Positions 14,591 to 26,329 are shown, counted from the first letter of the stretch. The stretch: 64,000 bases of DNA from Stereum hirsutum FP-91666 SS1 (GCF_000264905.1 NW_006763133.1:2056329-2120328); one strand, 5' to 3'. The notes: generated by a model from the letters alone, not told the origin. Translations and numbers: made by a program.

Positions 14591-15129
14591 TGAAAGTGTA
14601 GAGTGGGCGCGAAAAGGGCTGAGACGAGAGTAGGTGGTGGTGGGGAGGAAAGAGTGTTGTGGTCGCGCTCAACGCGAGGGCGTCCCTTATAAACGACCCT
14701 TGACGGCAATTGCCGTAAGTAACGCGTCGATTCTTCACGTGAATCAACAATGGCACGTGACACGTGGCACCGCGACGCGTCGCAGTGGCTCGGCGTGGGG
14801 GAGCCAGGAGGTTATTTCCTCTTGGCGTCCTGATGCCGCCTTTGAGTGTACTTTTGACGATTCTCAGCTCTAGTACCATGCCAATACTCTGCTTGTCTTT
14901 CCTGTTGATCATAGAAACTTGAAGCTCGGAAGGGTCTGAGCACGCCATGCCTCTCACTGTTGAAGAATTCACATCGGTCGGGTCCGGACCGCGGAGTCAG
15001 AACCTCTTGTCAAAACTAGGTTATCATCCACGAGCCCCAGTCCATCTCTTTGTTCATACCTTGTCTTGCACGCTTGCAAGATTTCTCTTTTGACTTGTGG
15101 TTTATTCAAATAGCCCATTCATCCAAGGT
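14591..15129. promoter_or_regulatory. Divergent promoter region of H2B-1 and the methyltransferase
   Basis: It contains two ACGCGT (MCB-like) hexamers at 14722-14727 and 14775-14780 and three CACGTG E-boxes at 14736-14741, 14754-14759 and 14761-14766, all within 60 bp. Nothing coding was recognised; the ORF on the minus strand from 14972 overlaps H2B-1 and is a shadow. Confidence 0.65.
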
Positions 15130-16383
15130 ATGCTCGCGAGCCGATACCTCACTCACATATCCTCGTGTGCCACTGGCATCCGTCGCAGTGTTTCTTTCGG
15201 TTACCGTGCAACGAGTTCTCAAAGAACTTTTGTCAGTAGCGCATCAGCCATGGTCGGATTCGTTCATAACGTTGCCCAAGTCGGATTCGGGACCGGCACT
15301 AACGAGCTCTACGACAAGTTCGTAGTTTTCCTTCGATTGCGCGGTTTCGACTGAATTCTGGATTGTTCTGATGTTGTCGTTGCATGATTCCTCAAATCAG
15401 AGCTCGCCCCTCTTACCAGGCTGCACCGGTTTCCCTGATCCGCAAAGCAGTTCCGGCAAAGGGGCCCTTGAACATCGTCGAGTACGTGTGGTGCTTTCGC
15501 GTGTTATACAGCCTCGTGAGACTATACTAACAATAGTGTTTCATCCATTGTCCTCTCAGGATCGGTGCTGGCACTGGGATTTTCACCCGAGCCTTGCTTG
15601 CCCACCCCGACTGGACCTCTGATGTCGGGCAATTGAAGGCCATTGAGCCTAGCGAGGGTATGCGAGACCAGTTCCTCAAGACATCTTTGAAAGACGACCC
15701 GCGTGTGAGCACCCAAGAGGGTTCATTCTCGCAGACCAACGTCGAGGATGGCTCAGCGGACCTCGTCGTTATCGCTCAGGTATGTCATAGTGCAATGACC
15801 AAGCTCAGCATATTATGTGGAGGCGACTTATGGACATGGTCTATTTTTACTTTCAGGCATTCCACTGGTGCCCTGATCATGAAGCCGCTGCGAAGGAGTT
15901 CGCTCGTATTCTGAAACCTGACGGTGTTGTCGCTTTCATCTGGAACCTCGAAGACAGGTGAGTGCAATATCGTTTGCGTATCAATGGCGAATAAAGACTG
16001 ATACAAATCACACTATAAAAAGGGACAACACGGGATGGGTCGCCCAACTTCGCGACACCATCGAACAATACGAACAAGGCACGCCTCAATTCCGTCTCGG
16101 GCTATGGCGCAAGTTCTTCGACGTACCCGCGTACAAGGAACTCTTCCAGCCACCCGCGGAAGAGGTCTTTGAGTATAACCTCATCGGCACGACTGACATT
16201 GTCGTCAATCGGGCTTTTAGCAAGAGCTTCATAACCATGCTTCCGGTTGACGAGAAAGCCAAGGTCGAGAACAAGATCAAGGAGATCGTTGAGCGAGGAG
16301 ATGGTAGGAAGTGGGTGGATGAGAGTCAGGGGGTGTTTGAGTACCCGTACAAGTGTTGGGTCGTGATCGCGAAGCGAAAGTGA
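15130..16383 (+). CDS. Class I SAM-dependent methyltransferase, possibly mitochondrial
   Basis: Five exons (15130-15317, 15401-15481, 15560-15779, 15857-15957, 16023-16383) give 316 aa with the frame intact. After the start of the fold (NELYDKARPSYQ) comes the SAM-binding glycine motif IGAGTGIFTRALL, then LKAIEPSEGMRDQF with the acidic residue at the end of beta2, VEDGSADLVVIAQAFHW (post-II motif), and FARILKPDGVVAFIWN (motif III). This is the Methyltransf_11/25 type common in fungi; the substrate cannot be told. The N-terminus from 15130 is rich in Arg, Ser and Leu with few acidic residues, like a mitochondrial presequence. A second in-frame Met at 15250 (MVGFVHNVAQ) would give a cytosolic form. 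It lies between two H2B genes and next to HTD2. Confidence 0.88.
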
Positions 16384-16632
16384 TTCCACTTGATCGCTGG
16401 AGGTTCAGGTTCAGAAGAAATATGTGTTAGTTGTACCCATCCATGTATTAGGTCGCGGTTCTGTATATAAAGGCGATATGCTGTTGGACTTAAATTGCTC
16501 AAGGGGGACTTTAGAGGAGAGCGTCGAGCGTCTTCTAATCCTCGTGATTTTGGGAAAATATATGACGTATGCGGGGAAGACGAACCAAACAGCCAAAACA
16601 TACCCCCTCCACCCTGTTCCATTATATCAACG

Positions 16633-17750
16633 ATGCGTCTTCTCCGTTCAGGTCTCTCCGTCCACACTCGCCTCGCCCGACGTGCTTATGCCAGCTCCTC
16701 GACATCTCGGAACGAACATACCGCTCTCGATCAATGGATAACCGGATCGCCGACAAGACAACTTGTCCTCGATGACCGTCTATCACCCGAGCACACCTCC
16801 GACCTCTTCATCACCCTTCCCACACGCGATGGCACTCGTCGACCATATACCAAACCCAAATCCGGAGACCCTCTACCTTACGGACATCATCTCGCCTTCT
16901 TTCATCCTCGTACACCAGAGAAGTATCTACGACCTGACGGAACCGACGCAGACTTCTGTCCTCCCGAACCGTTCGTGAGACGAATGTGGGCAGGAGGGAA
17001 GATCAAGTGGAATGGAAGTGATGACCTGAGGATTGGGGAGTATGCAACATCTAAGTCGATTATCAAGGAGGTGGAGAAGAAGGGGTTCGAGACGGGGTCG
17101 CCCATGGTATTCGTGAAGCAGCATATTCAGATAAGCTCGGGTCGATCTGCGGAACCTCAGGTGGAAGAAGAAAGGTCGCATGTGTACCTTGGGTTGGGTG
17201 TGAGTAAGCGAAGCATTAGACCAGGCAAGTATGGATTAGGTCTTCGGATTTTTTATGTTGATATTGAGGAACAACTGTCTTGGGAAAGCAGTTATGGGGC
17301 TACCACCCTCGCAGTTCTCCCTAACATACACACCAAGCCCGACGACCCTCTTCCGCTTTTCGGCCTTGACATTTAACGGACATCAAATCCACCTGGATCG
17401 CGACTACGCACACTCAGAAGGCTACTCTGGTGCGTTATTTATATCGTGCTAATATGCTCGAGCACTTCCACCCCCATTGCGAGGTACTGAGACGATGCGC
17501 AGAACGACTGGTGCATGGCCCTCTAACGGCCTTGATGTTGCTGGAGACTCTGGTCTTCCATAACCCAAACGCAGTGTTTAGTAGCTTTGAGTATCGAGCT
17601 ATGAACCCTGTAGTCGTCAACCGGCCGATCACAATTCATGGGGCTTTGGAGGATGATGGAGAGTCGGCCCAGTTGTGGACGGAGGACGGTGAGGGTGTGG
17701 TAGGAATGAAGGGGGTCGTGAAACTACGCAACAAAATCACGAAGGGATGA
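16633..17750 (+). CDS. HTD2: HTD2-like mitochondrial 3-hydroxyacyl-thioester dehydratase
   Basis: Dehydratase of mitochondrial type II fatty acid synthesis, needed for lipoic acid and respiration in yeast. The model is 16633-17224, 17292-17429 and 17503-17750, 325 aa with an exact frame. The N-terminus ([20 protein letters not shown]) is a clear mitochondrial presequence. Family features include [32 protein letters not shown], the hot-dog dehydratase segment [20 protein letters not shown] containing the His that aligns with the catalytic base, and [13 protein letters not shown]. The first intron appears to use a GC donor (G|GCAAGT at 17224/17225) with acceptor AG at 17290-17291. A 41-nt GT..AG alternative from 17230 would also keep the frame but is unusually short. 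Identification rests on motif memory, not a search. Confidence 0.85.
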
Positions 17751-17793
17751 ATCTATGTAATTGTATTGAATATCTACATGAGTGCTATGCCTA

Positions 17794-17821
17794 TGTCGTC
17801 TGCGAGTCTGCGAGTCTGTGT
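17794..17821. repeat. Short tandem repeat (GTCTGCGA)n
   Basis: The sequence GTCTGCGAGTCTGCGAGTCTG contains two and a half 8-bp units between HTD2 and H2B-2, in non-coding DNA just upstream of the H2B-2 promoter boxes. Confidence 0.6.
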
Positions 17822-17856
17822 TTAGAGAAAGCCCCTATTACGCGGGGAAGAACGCG

Positions 17857-17875
17857 ACGCGTTTCCCACACGCGT
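17857..17875. promoter_or_regulatory. Paired MCB-like ACGCGT boxes upstream of H2B-2
   Basis: ACGCGT occurs at 17857-17862 and 17870-17875, 131-149 bp before the H2B-2 start, in a 255-bp gap after HTD2. ACGCGT is the MluI cell-cycle box bound by MBF (Mbp1/Swi6) in yeasts. Function here is inferred from position and from the same arrangement at H2B-1. Confidence 0.5.
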
Positions 17876-18005
17876 CCGTGTACCGCGCCACATTTCAATC
17901 ACCGCTTCACGTCGCGCTCAAGACGACAAGTCGCCAACTTTCCTCTCCGCTTCTTTCCTTCCTCCCTCGATCACCGTCTCCTCGTCCACCGTCTCCTGCA
18001 GCGCA

Positions 18006-18787
18006 ATGGCAAAGGTATGTGCTTCGTAGTACTCATTTCATCGTACATCAGTGCGCGAGGGTTCACCGTGACATCAACACAGCCTACCTCCACCGCGTCC
18101 AAAGCCCCCGCGTCCACCGCTGCCAAAGGCGTCAAATCCGAAGAAAAGACTACCAAGTCCGCCAGCAAGGCCAAAGCACCGACCGCAAAGAAAACCGCGA
18201 CGAAATCTAAGGCCAGCGCGGGCGACTCGGACGGTACGAAGAAGAAGCGCAAGAAGGCGCGCAAGGAGACGTACAGCACTTATATCTACAGAGGTTCGTC
18301 GCGTCGACACCTCGTGTTCCCTACCCATGTCCGGTATTCGGGATTGAGAACTCATTTTCTTGGGATATGTGTCGCGTTTTTACGCGTAGTGTTGAAGCAG
18401 GTGCACCCGGATACGGGAGTGTCGAACAGGGCGATGGCGGTTCTGAACAGTTTTGTTGCGGATATATTCGAGCGTATCGCTGTGGAGGCATCCAGTAAGT
18501 CGTCTTCCTTTGGACTCCTGACTGGTGATATCGTCATGTTACCGAGAAGCACGCGTACTCACCACGGGTCGCCCTGCAGAGCTTTCCAAGATCAACAAGA
18601 AGTCGACCATCTCGTCGCGCGAGATCCAGACGGCTGTTCGTCTGATCTTGCCTGGTGAGCTGTCCAAGCATGCCATTTCCGAAGGCACCAAGTCCGTCAC
18701 CAGTGAGTGCATCCGTTTTTTTTGCTCGTCATGAGAGCCGAAACTCAACATGACCGTGCAACAGAGTACTCGTCCTCTAGTAAGTAA
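18006..18787 (+). CDS. Histone H2B, copy 2
   Basis: 156 aa in five exons: 18006-18014, 18083-18293, 18390-18494, 18580-18702 and 18765-18787. The fold is nearly identical to copy 1 ([59 protein letters not shown]), but the tail is longer and divergent ([37 protein letters not shown]). The first exon encodes only MAK. Intron positions equal those of copy 1, so this is an old duplication. Copy 1 has [12 protein letters not shown] before the fold, whereas this copy has an acidic GDSDG insertion. No H2A gene lies beside either copy, although a divergent H2A-H2B pair is the usual fungal arrangement. Confidence 0.97.
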
Positions 18788-19015
18788 GACGCATCCGCGA
18801 CCGATTTCTTTGCTATCTTGCACAGGGTTTTTAGACATCGCTGTACTATATCCGTGTACTTTTAGGTTTCATACTTTCTTGGGATCGTCGATCCATACGC
18901 TGCCTGCAGTGCTCATATATATCCAGACCATGCCATATTCAGACACGGAAGATGGCCGTAGCGCAAGCTACAACGAACGGAGACGTGTACAAAAGTGTGA
19001 TGAGATCCGAAAGAC

Positions 19016-20434
19016 TCAGAAACCTGATGACAGAGTCAGTAGTGTGCAAACGTATGATCGAAAGCGAAAGCACGCACCATATTTGTTTCCAGCCTCCTTC
19101 CTGTTCCTCCTTCCCTCCGCAATCTTCTGCTCCAGCATCTCCCGGTTCTCGTAGGCCTCCGTAAGCAGGGTCGTAAGCTGATGCCGGGAGCGCGCCCTTC
19201 CACTCAACTTCGCTCCCTACACCAAACAGTCAGCACCTGATCCCGTCCTAGCCATACAGAAACCTCAAAAGAACACACCTTGACGTTCATCTTCGGCGCA
19301 GCCTGCTGTCCCTCGCTCGTCCCCTGTGTCATATTCTTCGCATCCTCCCGCTCCTTGATCTCGATCCTAGCCCTCTCCATTTCCTTCGCCGCATTCACCT
19401 CCGTAGTATCATCCCCATCCGCACCCTCGAAGCCCTTCGCAGGGTTCTTCTCCATCGCACGGACCTGCGCATCGTAGTCCCTCTTCCATTTGTCGTAGAA
19501 CTTCTGGTAGTATGCGGGATCGTGGGCTGCCCAGGTCCCGGAGGGGAGTTGATAGTAGCCTGGGTAAGGGTCGGTGGGTGTGGGTTCTGGTGGGACGAAT
19601 TCGTCGATGTCGGGCGCGGAGGAGACGGATGGGAGGGTGAATTTGATGGAGGATGAGGTGGACGGGGTTGTGGAAGATGAGGCTGTGGAAGTTGTGCTTC
19701 CTGTAGTTCGATCAGTATCTGAACTAGCCACAAGGATGGATGGAAATACCTAATGAGAAGAAATCTACAGGCGGTGCGGCGGATATAGATGGTACGGAAG
19801 ATGAGGACTGCGCGGAAGGCCTTGGAGTGCGTCCAGCGTCCTCTCCCAATGATATGTTGGTTCTGCCTTTCTTCAAAGAGGGAGGCAGGAACAATGTCGA
19901 GGAGGCAGAAGTTGATGACGATGCAGCTTCAGGTTGTGCTGCAACGGCACCTTCAGTCTCCTCTTCCTCGTCCTGCGTTGCATCCTCTGGGACCAACGGT
20001 GCCGCTACAGGCTGAGGAGCTGACAAGCTCCTCGAGGCATTGAAGACAAGTCCCGGACGGCCTCCACCACCGAGCACCCGTTCGGGAGCAGCAGTGGCCT
20101 TGACGGGCGCCTTCAGTTTCGGAGCAGGCAGCATGGAGAATAGCGAGGATTTGCCTGAACCCGACCCGGAATCGAGACGAGGTTTCTTGGCAGCTGGCCT
20201 CGGGTCGTCTTCATCGTCTGAGCCGTCCTGTGGTAAGGCAGGAAGGTCTATTGTGATCTTCTTGGGCCCTTTCTTGGGTTTGGAGGACGATGTGGCGGAT
20301 GGTGGCGGGAGGGCGAGCGACGATTTCTTCGGTGGTGAGTTTGACGTAGAGGCCACTGTCTTTGGTGCAGGCTGAGCGGGGGCAGAGCCCAATTCTGAGT
20401 CCGAGTCTGAATCTGAGCCGTATGACACAAGCAT
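19016..20434 (-). CDS. PRCC-family nuclear protein
   Basis: Homologue of human PRCC (proline-rich, MAD2B-interacting, associated with splicing factors). Four exons (20434-19750, 19700-19279, 19216-19078, 19023-19016) give 417 aa. It starts MLVSYGSDSDSDSE, the typical PRCC acidic start. A long Pro/Ser/Lys-rich region contains PKKGPKKITIDLPALP and SLFSMLPAPKLKAP, then a mid-domain (DIDEFVPPEPTPTDPYPGYY, DPAYYQKFYDKWKRDYDAQV). The conserved C-terminal PRCC helix is GAKLSGRARSRHQLTTLL, NREMLEQKIAEG, RRNRKEAGNKYGF. The 8-nt final exon encodes only the last Phe and stop; without it the ORF would run into a non-family tail. It diverges from Nup133 with 155 bp between starts. Confidence 0.87.
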
Positions 20435-20589
20435 TGCAATTGTGCAGGGCGTTGGGCAGGTGGAGATGAAAGAGTGGAGAGAGCAGCTGTTGACTGCTAT
20501 TTGTCCGACGCGCGATCACTTTTGCAAGTTCAAGTCACGACGCGTCCGACACGAACATTGACCTTCTCCTCCTCAGCCATCCCCCAGCC

Positions 20590-23500
20590 ATGGCCACACA
20601 ACAATTCGACACCCCAGCACCACGTCGAACGAACCGTCCCGCAGTTCGTCAGCCGACTGGCTTTACGCCCCCACCGCCAGCAAAACGACCTCGTGGCGCA
20701 AGCAGACAGTTCTCACTTTCGCGCTTTGCGACCCCTGCTCGCGCCACAGGGCACGGTCCCAACTCCTTGAGAGATGACAGGTCGGTGGCATCGAGTATGG
20801 ATGTGGACGAGGGAGGTATTGCGATATTTGAGAGAAGCTTGAAGCAGGAGACGGTGTTTGCGAAGTCGGACGAGTTGTTGGTGGCCTTGCATTCCCATTT
20901 ACCGACAGAGGTCAAGCAGGTTCTGAAAGTTGCTGGTACGTCCACTGACATTATATGGGGCTATATATGTATGCTGAGGCGAATCTATCGAAATAGACTT
21001 CTTTCGAGACTCGTATTCGGGAGATATCGACATGGACACCGGGTTCGCTCTTGTCGCCACATCCCAAACATGCTTCGTGTGGCAACATACCCAGGTGAGC
21101 GCTCCTGTGTTGAACCTCCCGTAGATACGTCGTTCTGACACTGTCCAGGCCGTGTCAGTGATACCAACCTGCTACATCTTCTCTTGTCCAGAAGACGCTT
21201 CGTTCAGCGCACCATTCCATGCCTTCGTGCCCTATGGCCATTCGCGCGAGCCAGGCCTCATCCTTCTATCACCGTCGGGAGAAATCAGATTCTGGGATAG
21301 CATTGGGATAGGTCTTGCGGGGGGAGAGCATTACTTCAAAAGCCAACTTGGGATCGAATCCGGAGAGTTTGCCACAACGCTGGCAAGATCAGACGTAAGA
21401 GCCTCCACCTTATCTACCGTGTCTTTGAACTGAGTAGTCGCTTGTCTGCCATATCCCTTAGTCTCAAACTTTTATCGCCTCCACATCTTATGGCCGTCTT
21501 TTCCGTCTAACCCTTACCTCCACGGGAGGAAAATACCACCTCACATCCCGCCTCTTCGCCCGTGCTCAATCCTCCCTCTCACTCACCCGCTTCCTCCCAA
21601 ACATCTTCTCTCCTCAAAGTATGCTGACAGAACAAGGCAATACCTTCGCCGTGGCTATGGGCGCCAAAAGCGCTACAGGCCGAGATGTCTGGGCTTTGGT
21701 CGACACTCGTCTTCAGAAGTGGAATATGGCGACGGACGGATGGGAAGAGCTTAAACTCGATGTGGAGCTCCTCACAGTCGTGCGTCCGGCGTTGCAGGAT
21801 TCGTTGCTTGGGCCTGGATCGTCCGCGTCGGGAGAGATCTTCTTGGACGTGGAGTTCTTGTCAATGGCGGTCGAGTGAGCCATATCGCTCTAATATCCGC
21901 AGACTGTAGCTTTGCTAACACATTCTGGACATCATATAGATCCGGAAAAGTCGTCGTCCTGGTCTCACATGGTGGGCTCGAGGACAACACTGACATGGAA
22001 ATTGGCGCCACACCGAGAAGAATATACCTCCTCGTTCGATTGTCTGTCCTATCCGCTGCTGAAATTACGATCGACAGTATGATGAACGTTCCATACCAGA
22101 CGGTCCGTTATTCTTTTCGCCCTCCGTGTTTTTCTACGACAATCACTAATCTCGTTACACTTAAAAGACATTCGGTGCCACACAAGCCCCTATGCATCCC
22201 CAACTGCGACTCATGCTAGGCGGCGTTATTGATGTCGTCCAATTTGGTGATGCGGTGACACTGAGCGCAAAAGGTCCGTGGGGCCTCCCCCTTTGCCACC
22301 CATGATTGATTGACTGGCTGACTTGCTGACGGTGATGTTGCTTGACTTGACTTGAAAAGCTACCGGGTACCAGGATCGCGTCGAGCTCAAGTCTGCAGCC
22401 GACCGGACGTTAGGCGTCGGTGTCCTAGAATCCCAGAGCGAGCTCCTCATTCTGACCGCTACGACTATGCTGAAGGTCACACTGGATTATGATCGAGTGG
22501 AGAATTTCCATCCGGAGTACGTTCATGTCTTATTACCCACATTTTCTAACACCTATCTAACTCTTCTGGTTCGATTTTCTTTGCTCATCATGAACATGGA
22601 CAGGACCGGCCGAAGTAACCTCATTCAATCCATCATGACACAAGCCATCCTGTATGGCTCTAACGCAGGGAACCCGCTGAGCTTTAGTTTCCCGCCTGAG
22701 ATTGACGAGGACAGTTTGATGGCTGGCGCTGAGCAGCTCAGTCGGTCGATACTCGAGTCAGGTGGGAATTAGCAACTTTACGTGCTCTAAGCCACCCGCA
22801 CCAAGGAGCTAACTGGCTGCTCTGTGACTTTTTCATTCTTTCTCTAAATGTTGTGCACGGCTGGTCAGATAACCTGGTCGTACGCCCCAACAACGACTTG
22901 AACGCACAGATGACAACCCGCAAGGCCCGGCTCGCTTTCCTCATCAACTTCATCAACGAGAACGGCGTGCTCGGAAAAGTAAGAGTGTTCACTCCACTTC
23001 TTTATTAGAGTTAGTCGGTTCACTCGTGCTGACATGGACCACCTGCACACAACTCCAAGATCTCGCAGCGATGCCGCCAACGCCTGGCTACGGACGCGGA
23101 GAGGCTCTATGCGGGCCAACAGCTCTGGCTCCGCCTGAGCGCAATGTACGCGTACGTTTGCCTCTCCCATTCCCAACTCCTCAAAATAAAAATTTACCAC
23201 CCACTTTCCTCCTGACGCTCGACCGAAACTACAACTACTCACGCCTCTTGTCTTTATACATCAGACCTGGCACGATCCACAACGTCCACGTATTCTTCAC
23301 CGCGGTGAGGCAGTACATGGAGAGCGTAGGCGAGGGCCACCACGAAGACCAACAGCGCGCTTTCTTCCGGCTGCACGTCGGGGAGCTCGGGAAGGTGTTA
23401 CCTATCTGCTGGGCGTATGCGAAGAGCAGGATGGACGAGGGTCCGGCGGTGAAGTTGGAGGCGTTGACGGAGGTGAACGATATCGTTTTGGTGTGTATTT

Positions 23501-25627
23501 TCATCTATCACCCCTCCTCGTCCTCCGCCCTGCCTCTGGATTTTCTAACGGTTCTGATATTGTGATACTTTTGAACTCAACTCGGGAATGAACGCAACAC
23601 AGACAGTCCTCATGTCGGCGCTCGAGTGGCGGGACTGGAATCGGCGCGTATACGGCGTCGAATTGCCATACATCAAGCCATGGACGAGCGCCGTCGAGAT
23701 CATCGAGGTAGCGATGGAGCTCTTCGATACCGCGGCTGCGTTCTTGGAGTCGAGAGAGCAAACTGAGGGCGAGACGTTGCAGGAGCAGAGGGTGGGGGTG
23801 TTGAGGGCGCAGTTGGCGGAGCTGGCGGCGGTGGTGTTTCATTGTTTTAATGAGAGGTTGGCGTGGGTGCAGAGGTGCGTTTTTGGGTTCTGTTTTATCC
23901 CGTGTACTGCTGTGCATATACTGACGTTCATTTATAACAGTGCGGCGGCGGCGGGCGAACCTGGGACGGATCGGGATAAGGCACTCGTCGAGGAAAGGTT
24001 CACGCATCTGAGACCAGATGTCCTCGACACACTCCGTACGTCTCCTCTCCTCTCCTCCTCTCCATCCCCTCCCTACCATAGTACACCGCTAATCATCCAT
24101 CGTCCAATCGTTCACACTTCCCACGCATCGTATAGGACGGAACGGCTTCACGAACGAGGCGTTCCGGCTCGCGGAGCAGTATCACGACTACAGGAGTCTG
24201 GCGGCGCTGTGCACGAAGGAAGTAGTCTACCCGCCCGAGATGAACCCGAATGGGGCGATGATACAGATGTATGTCGAGAAATTCCAGGACGCGTTCACGG
24301 ATGAGTTGTTCCAGTGGTACATCGAACATGGTACGTCTTCTCTCCTCCTCCTCCCTCTTCCTCCTCTTCTCCTGCAACGTGTCTCACCTCTCAACTGCAT
24401 TCATGATCCATCAAGGCGAGCTCCGCGCCCTCTTCGCCCTCGAATCCCTCTACCCAACCCACATAGACCGTTTCTTCGCGCGCTTCGGCCACCCGTCCAT
24501 TTCGTGGCTCCATGCGCTCAAGCGGGGGAAATGGGACGACGCGGCGGAGAGGTTGTTAGGCGTTTCGGACGGCGCGGGGGAGTTGGCGATGAAGGAGGTG
24601 GTGTTGAGTGTGGGGAAGTTGGCGGGGTTGGTTTGTGTGAGGGAGGGAGGGGGTGGGGGACGTGGGGAGGGGGTTGCGAAAGGTGCGTTTTCCCGTCTGC
24701 AGCGAAAGGGGTTTATTTATTTATTTATGCTGATCCTTGTTTTCGGTTCTGTGTCTAGCGTTCCATGATCGATTGAATTTCGTGAGCGTGCATAGGTCGC
24801 TGGCGGACGAGCTCAAGTCTGCACTACCCGGACGGGGGAAACAATCCTTAGAGAGTCAAGTCGAAGCGATCACGCGGGCGAAAGCGACGAAGCTGGCGCA
24901 GTACAGTGCTCTTCCCTTAGTGAGCCTTTCACTCTCGAGGAGCCAGACGGAAGATACTCATGGGATTAATACAACAGGTATTCAAGCAGCTCGTTAGGTC
25001 GTTGTTGCAGGGAAAGGCGTTGTCGGTGGAAGATACGGCGGATCTGATGTCGTTGAAGGATAATTCGGATTCTTTGGCGGATTATAAGACGTGTTTGGAT
25101 TTGATCGCGGCAGACGCGGTATGTATTCACGCACACATTTTCATCTCACCAACAAGATCTGATTTAGTGTTCCCTAGCAAATACCGGAGACGAGACGACA
25201 GACCGCTTTCAAGGCGATATGGAGGAGGATATACGACCACGATGAGTATGTACCCTTTTTTTTCCATTGCATTGCATGACACGTCCGTCTAACATAAGTT
25301 CGACACAGCTGGTGGCAGATCAAACAGACCTCAGGTCTGACCGACGACGAAGTGAACGCTCGATACCGCCAAACAGCCCTCTTCCACGTCCTGCGCAACA
25401 CAATCGCGCAGAGACGACAGAACGCGGGCTATGCGCTCATGCCGAACGAGATCCTGGAGGGGGTGCCGTCGACGGAGGAGATCGGGCAGAGGTGGACGGG
25501 GATGTCGCCGGAGCAGGTGGAGGCGCTGGCGAGGGATTATGGGGAGGAGTGTGAGAGGCTGAGGGGGTGGGAGTTGCAGAAGGAGTATGAGAGGGTGAGT
25601 GAGTTGGTGGAGCTTGATTTTGCGTAG
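20590..25627 (+). CDS. NUP133: Nucleoporin Nup133 (Nup133/Nup155-like)
   Basis: Y-complex scaffold subunit of the nuclear pore. The gene is long with more than ten short introns. The basic N-terminal tail (TGFTPPPPAKRPRG) leads into a beta-propeller: LVATSQTCFVWQHTQ, VSVIPTCYIFSCPED, EPGLILLSPSGEIRFWDSIG, FKSQLGIESGEFATTLARSD. The second half is the alpha-helical Nup133/155 C-terminal region: MTTRKARLAFLINFINENGV, LGKVLPICWAYAKSRMDEG, VVYPPEMNPNGAMIQMYVEK, FARFGHPSISWLHALKRGKW. It ends ELDFA at 25627. The exact exon chain in the middle is approximate. Its stop is only 36 bp from the stop of COA8 on the other strand, so the transcripts must overlap. Confidence 0.88.
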
Positions 25628-25663
25628 GTAGGAGTATATCGTACAAACGAACTGTTACTGTAA

Positions 25664-26215
25664 CTAGTGTTTGGGTTCTGCGTCGTGGAGGCCGCTGGGG
25701 GGAGTCATGCCGATCTTGACTTTGAAGTTGTGGTAGCGAAGACGAGCGGCGAGTTTGATCTCCTCGTAGCAGCGACGTCTCCATTCGCGAGTGTATTGTG
25801 CCTGTCTGGCCGATTCCTGGATGACCCATTTCTTGTGAAAGGCGGCGAGGGCGAGGTCGCGGCTGCGTTGAGAGGCGTCCTTGGGGAGACTGTTCAGGGC
25901 CGTGGCCTTGGCGGATTCAAAGCGTGCATTGCTCTGAGAATTGATTATTTAAGAAGGTGGTCGTTTGGTGAATATTTCGAGAGAGCGTACCTCTGCCCAG
26001 AAGACGTGATTGAAGGAGTCGAGCTGCTGGCGTTGTAGCTTCCACTGGTAGTCCCTGACGCCGCGGAACTCGGAGAGGGAGTATGGGTGGGCCGGCTTGG
26101 GCGACGGCTGAGGGAGGGCGTCGTCGTAGATGACGGGGCGAAGGTTGGAGAGTGGGTGTGACGGGCCGACGAGGTTGCACGCCCTCGCGGACGAGTGGAA
26201 GCGACGGGGGTTCAT
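25664..26215 (-). CDS. COA8: COA8 (APOPT1) cytochrome c oxidase assembly factor
   Basis: Mitochondrial matrix protein linked to cytochrome c oxidase assembly and oxidative-stress protection. Two exons, 26215-25991 and 25933-25664, give 164 aa with the frame closed. The N-terminal presequence is MNPRRFHSSARACNLVGPSH. Family signature: YSLSEFRGVRDYQWKLQRQQ, LDSFNHVFWAESNARFESAK, FHKKWVIQESARQAQYTREW and a basic C-terminal segment (ARLRYHNFKVKIGMTPPS). Length is normal for the family. The start diverges from the Zn2Cys6 factor with only 114 bp between the two ATGs. Confidence 0.88.
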
Positions 26216-26329
26216 GTGTGGATGGTGGCGGTGGGTGAAAGAGGAGGAAGTGTGGCGAGCGAGTGACGGTTGGTGCCGCGCGCCTTTTATTGGCGTCCGC
26301 TCTCAGCTTCACTTCACCGAAGGCGGTCG

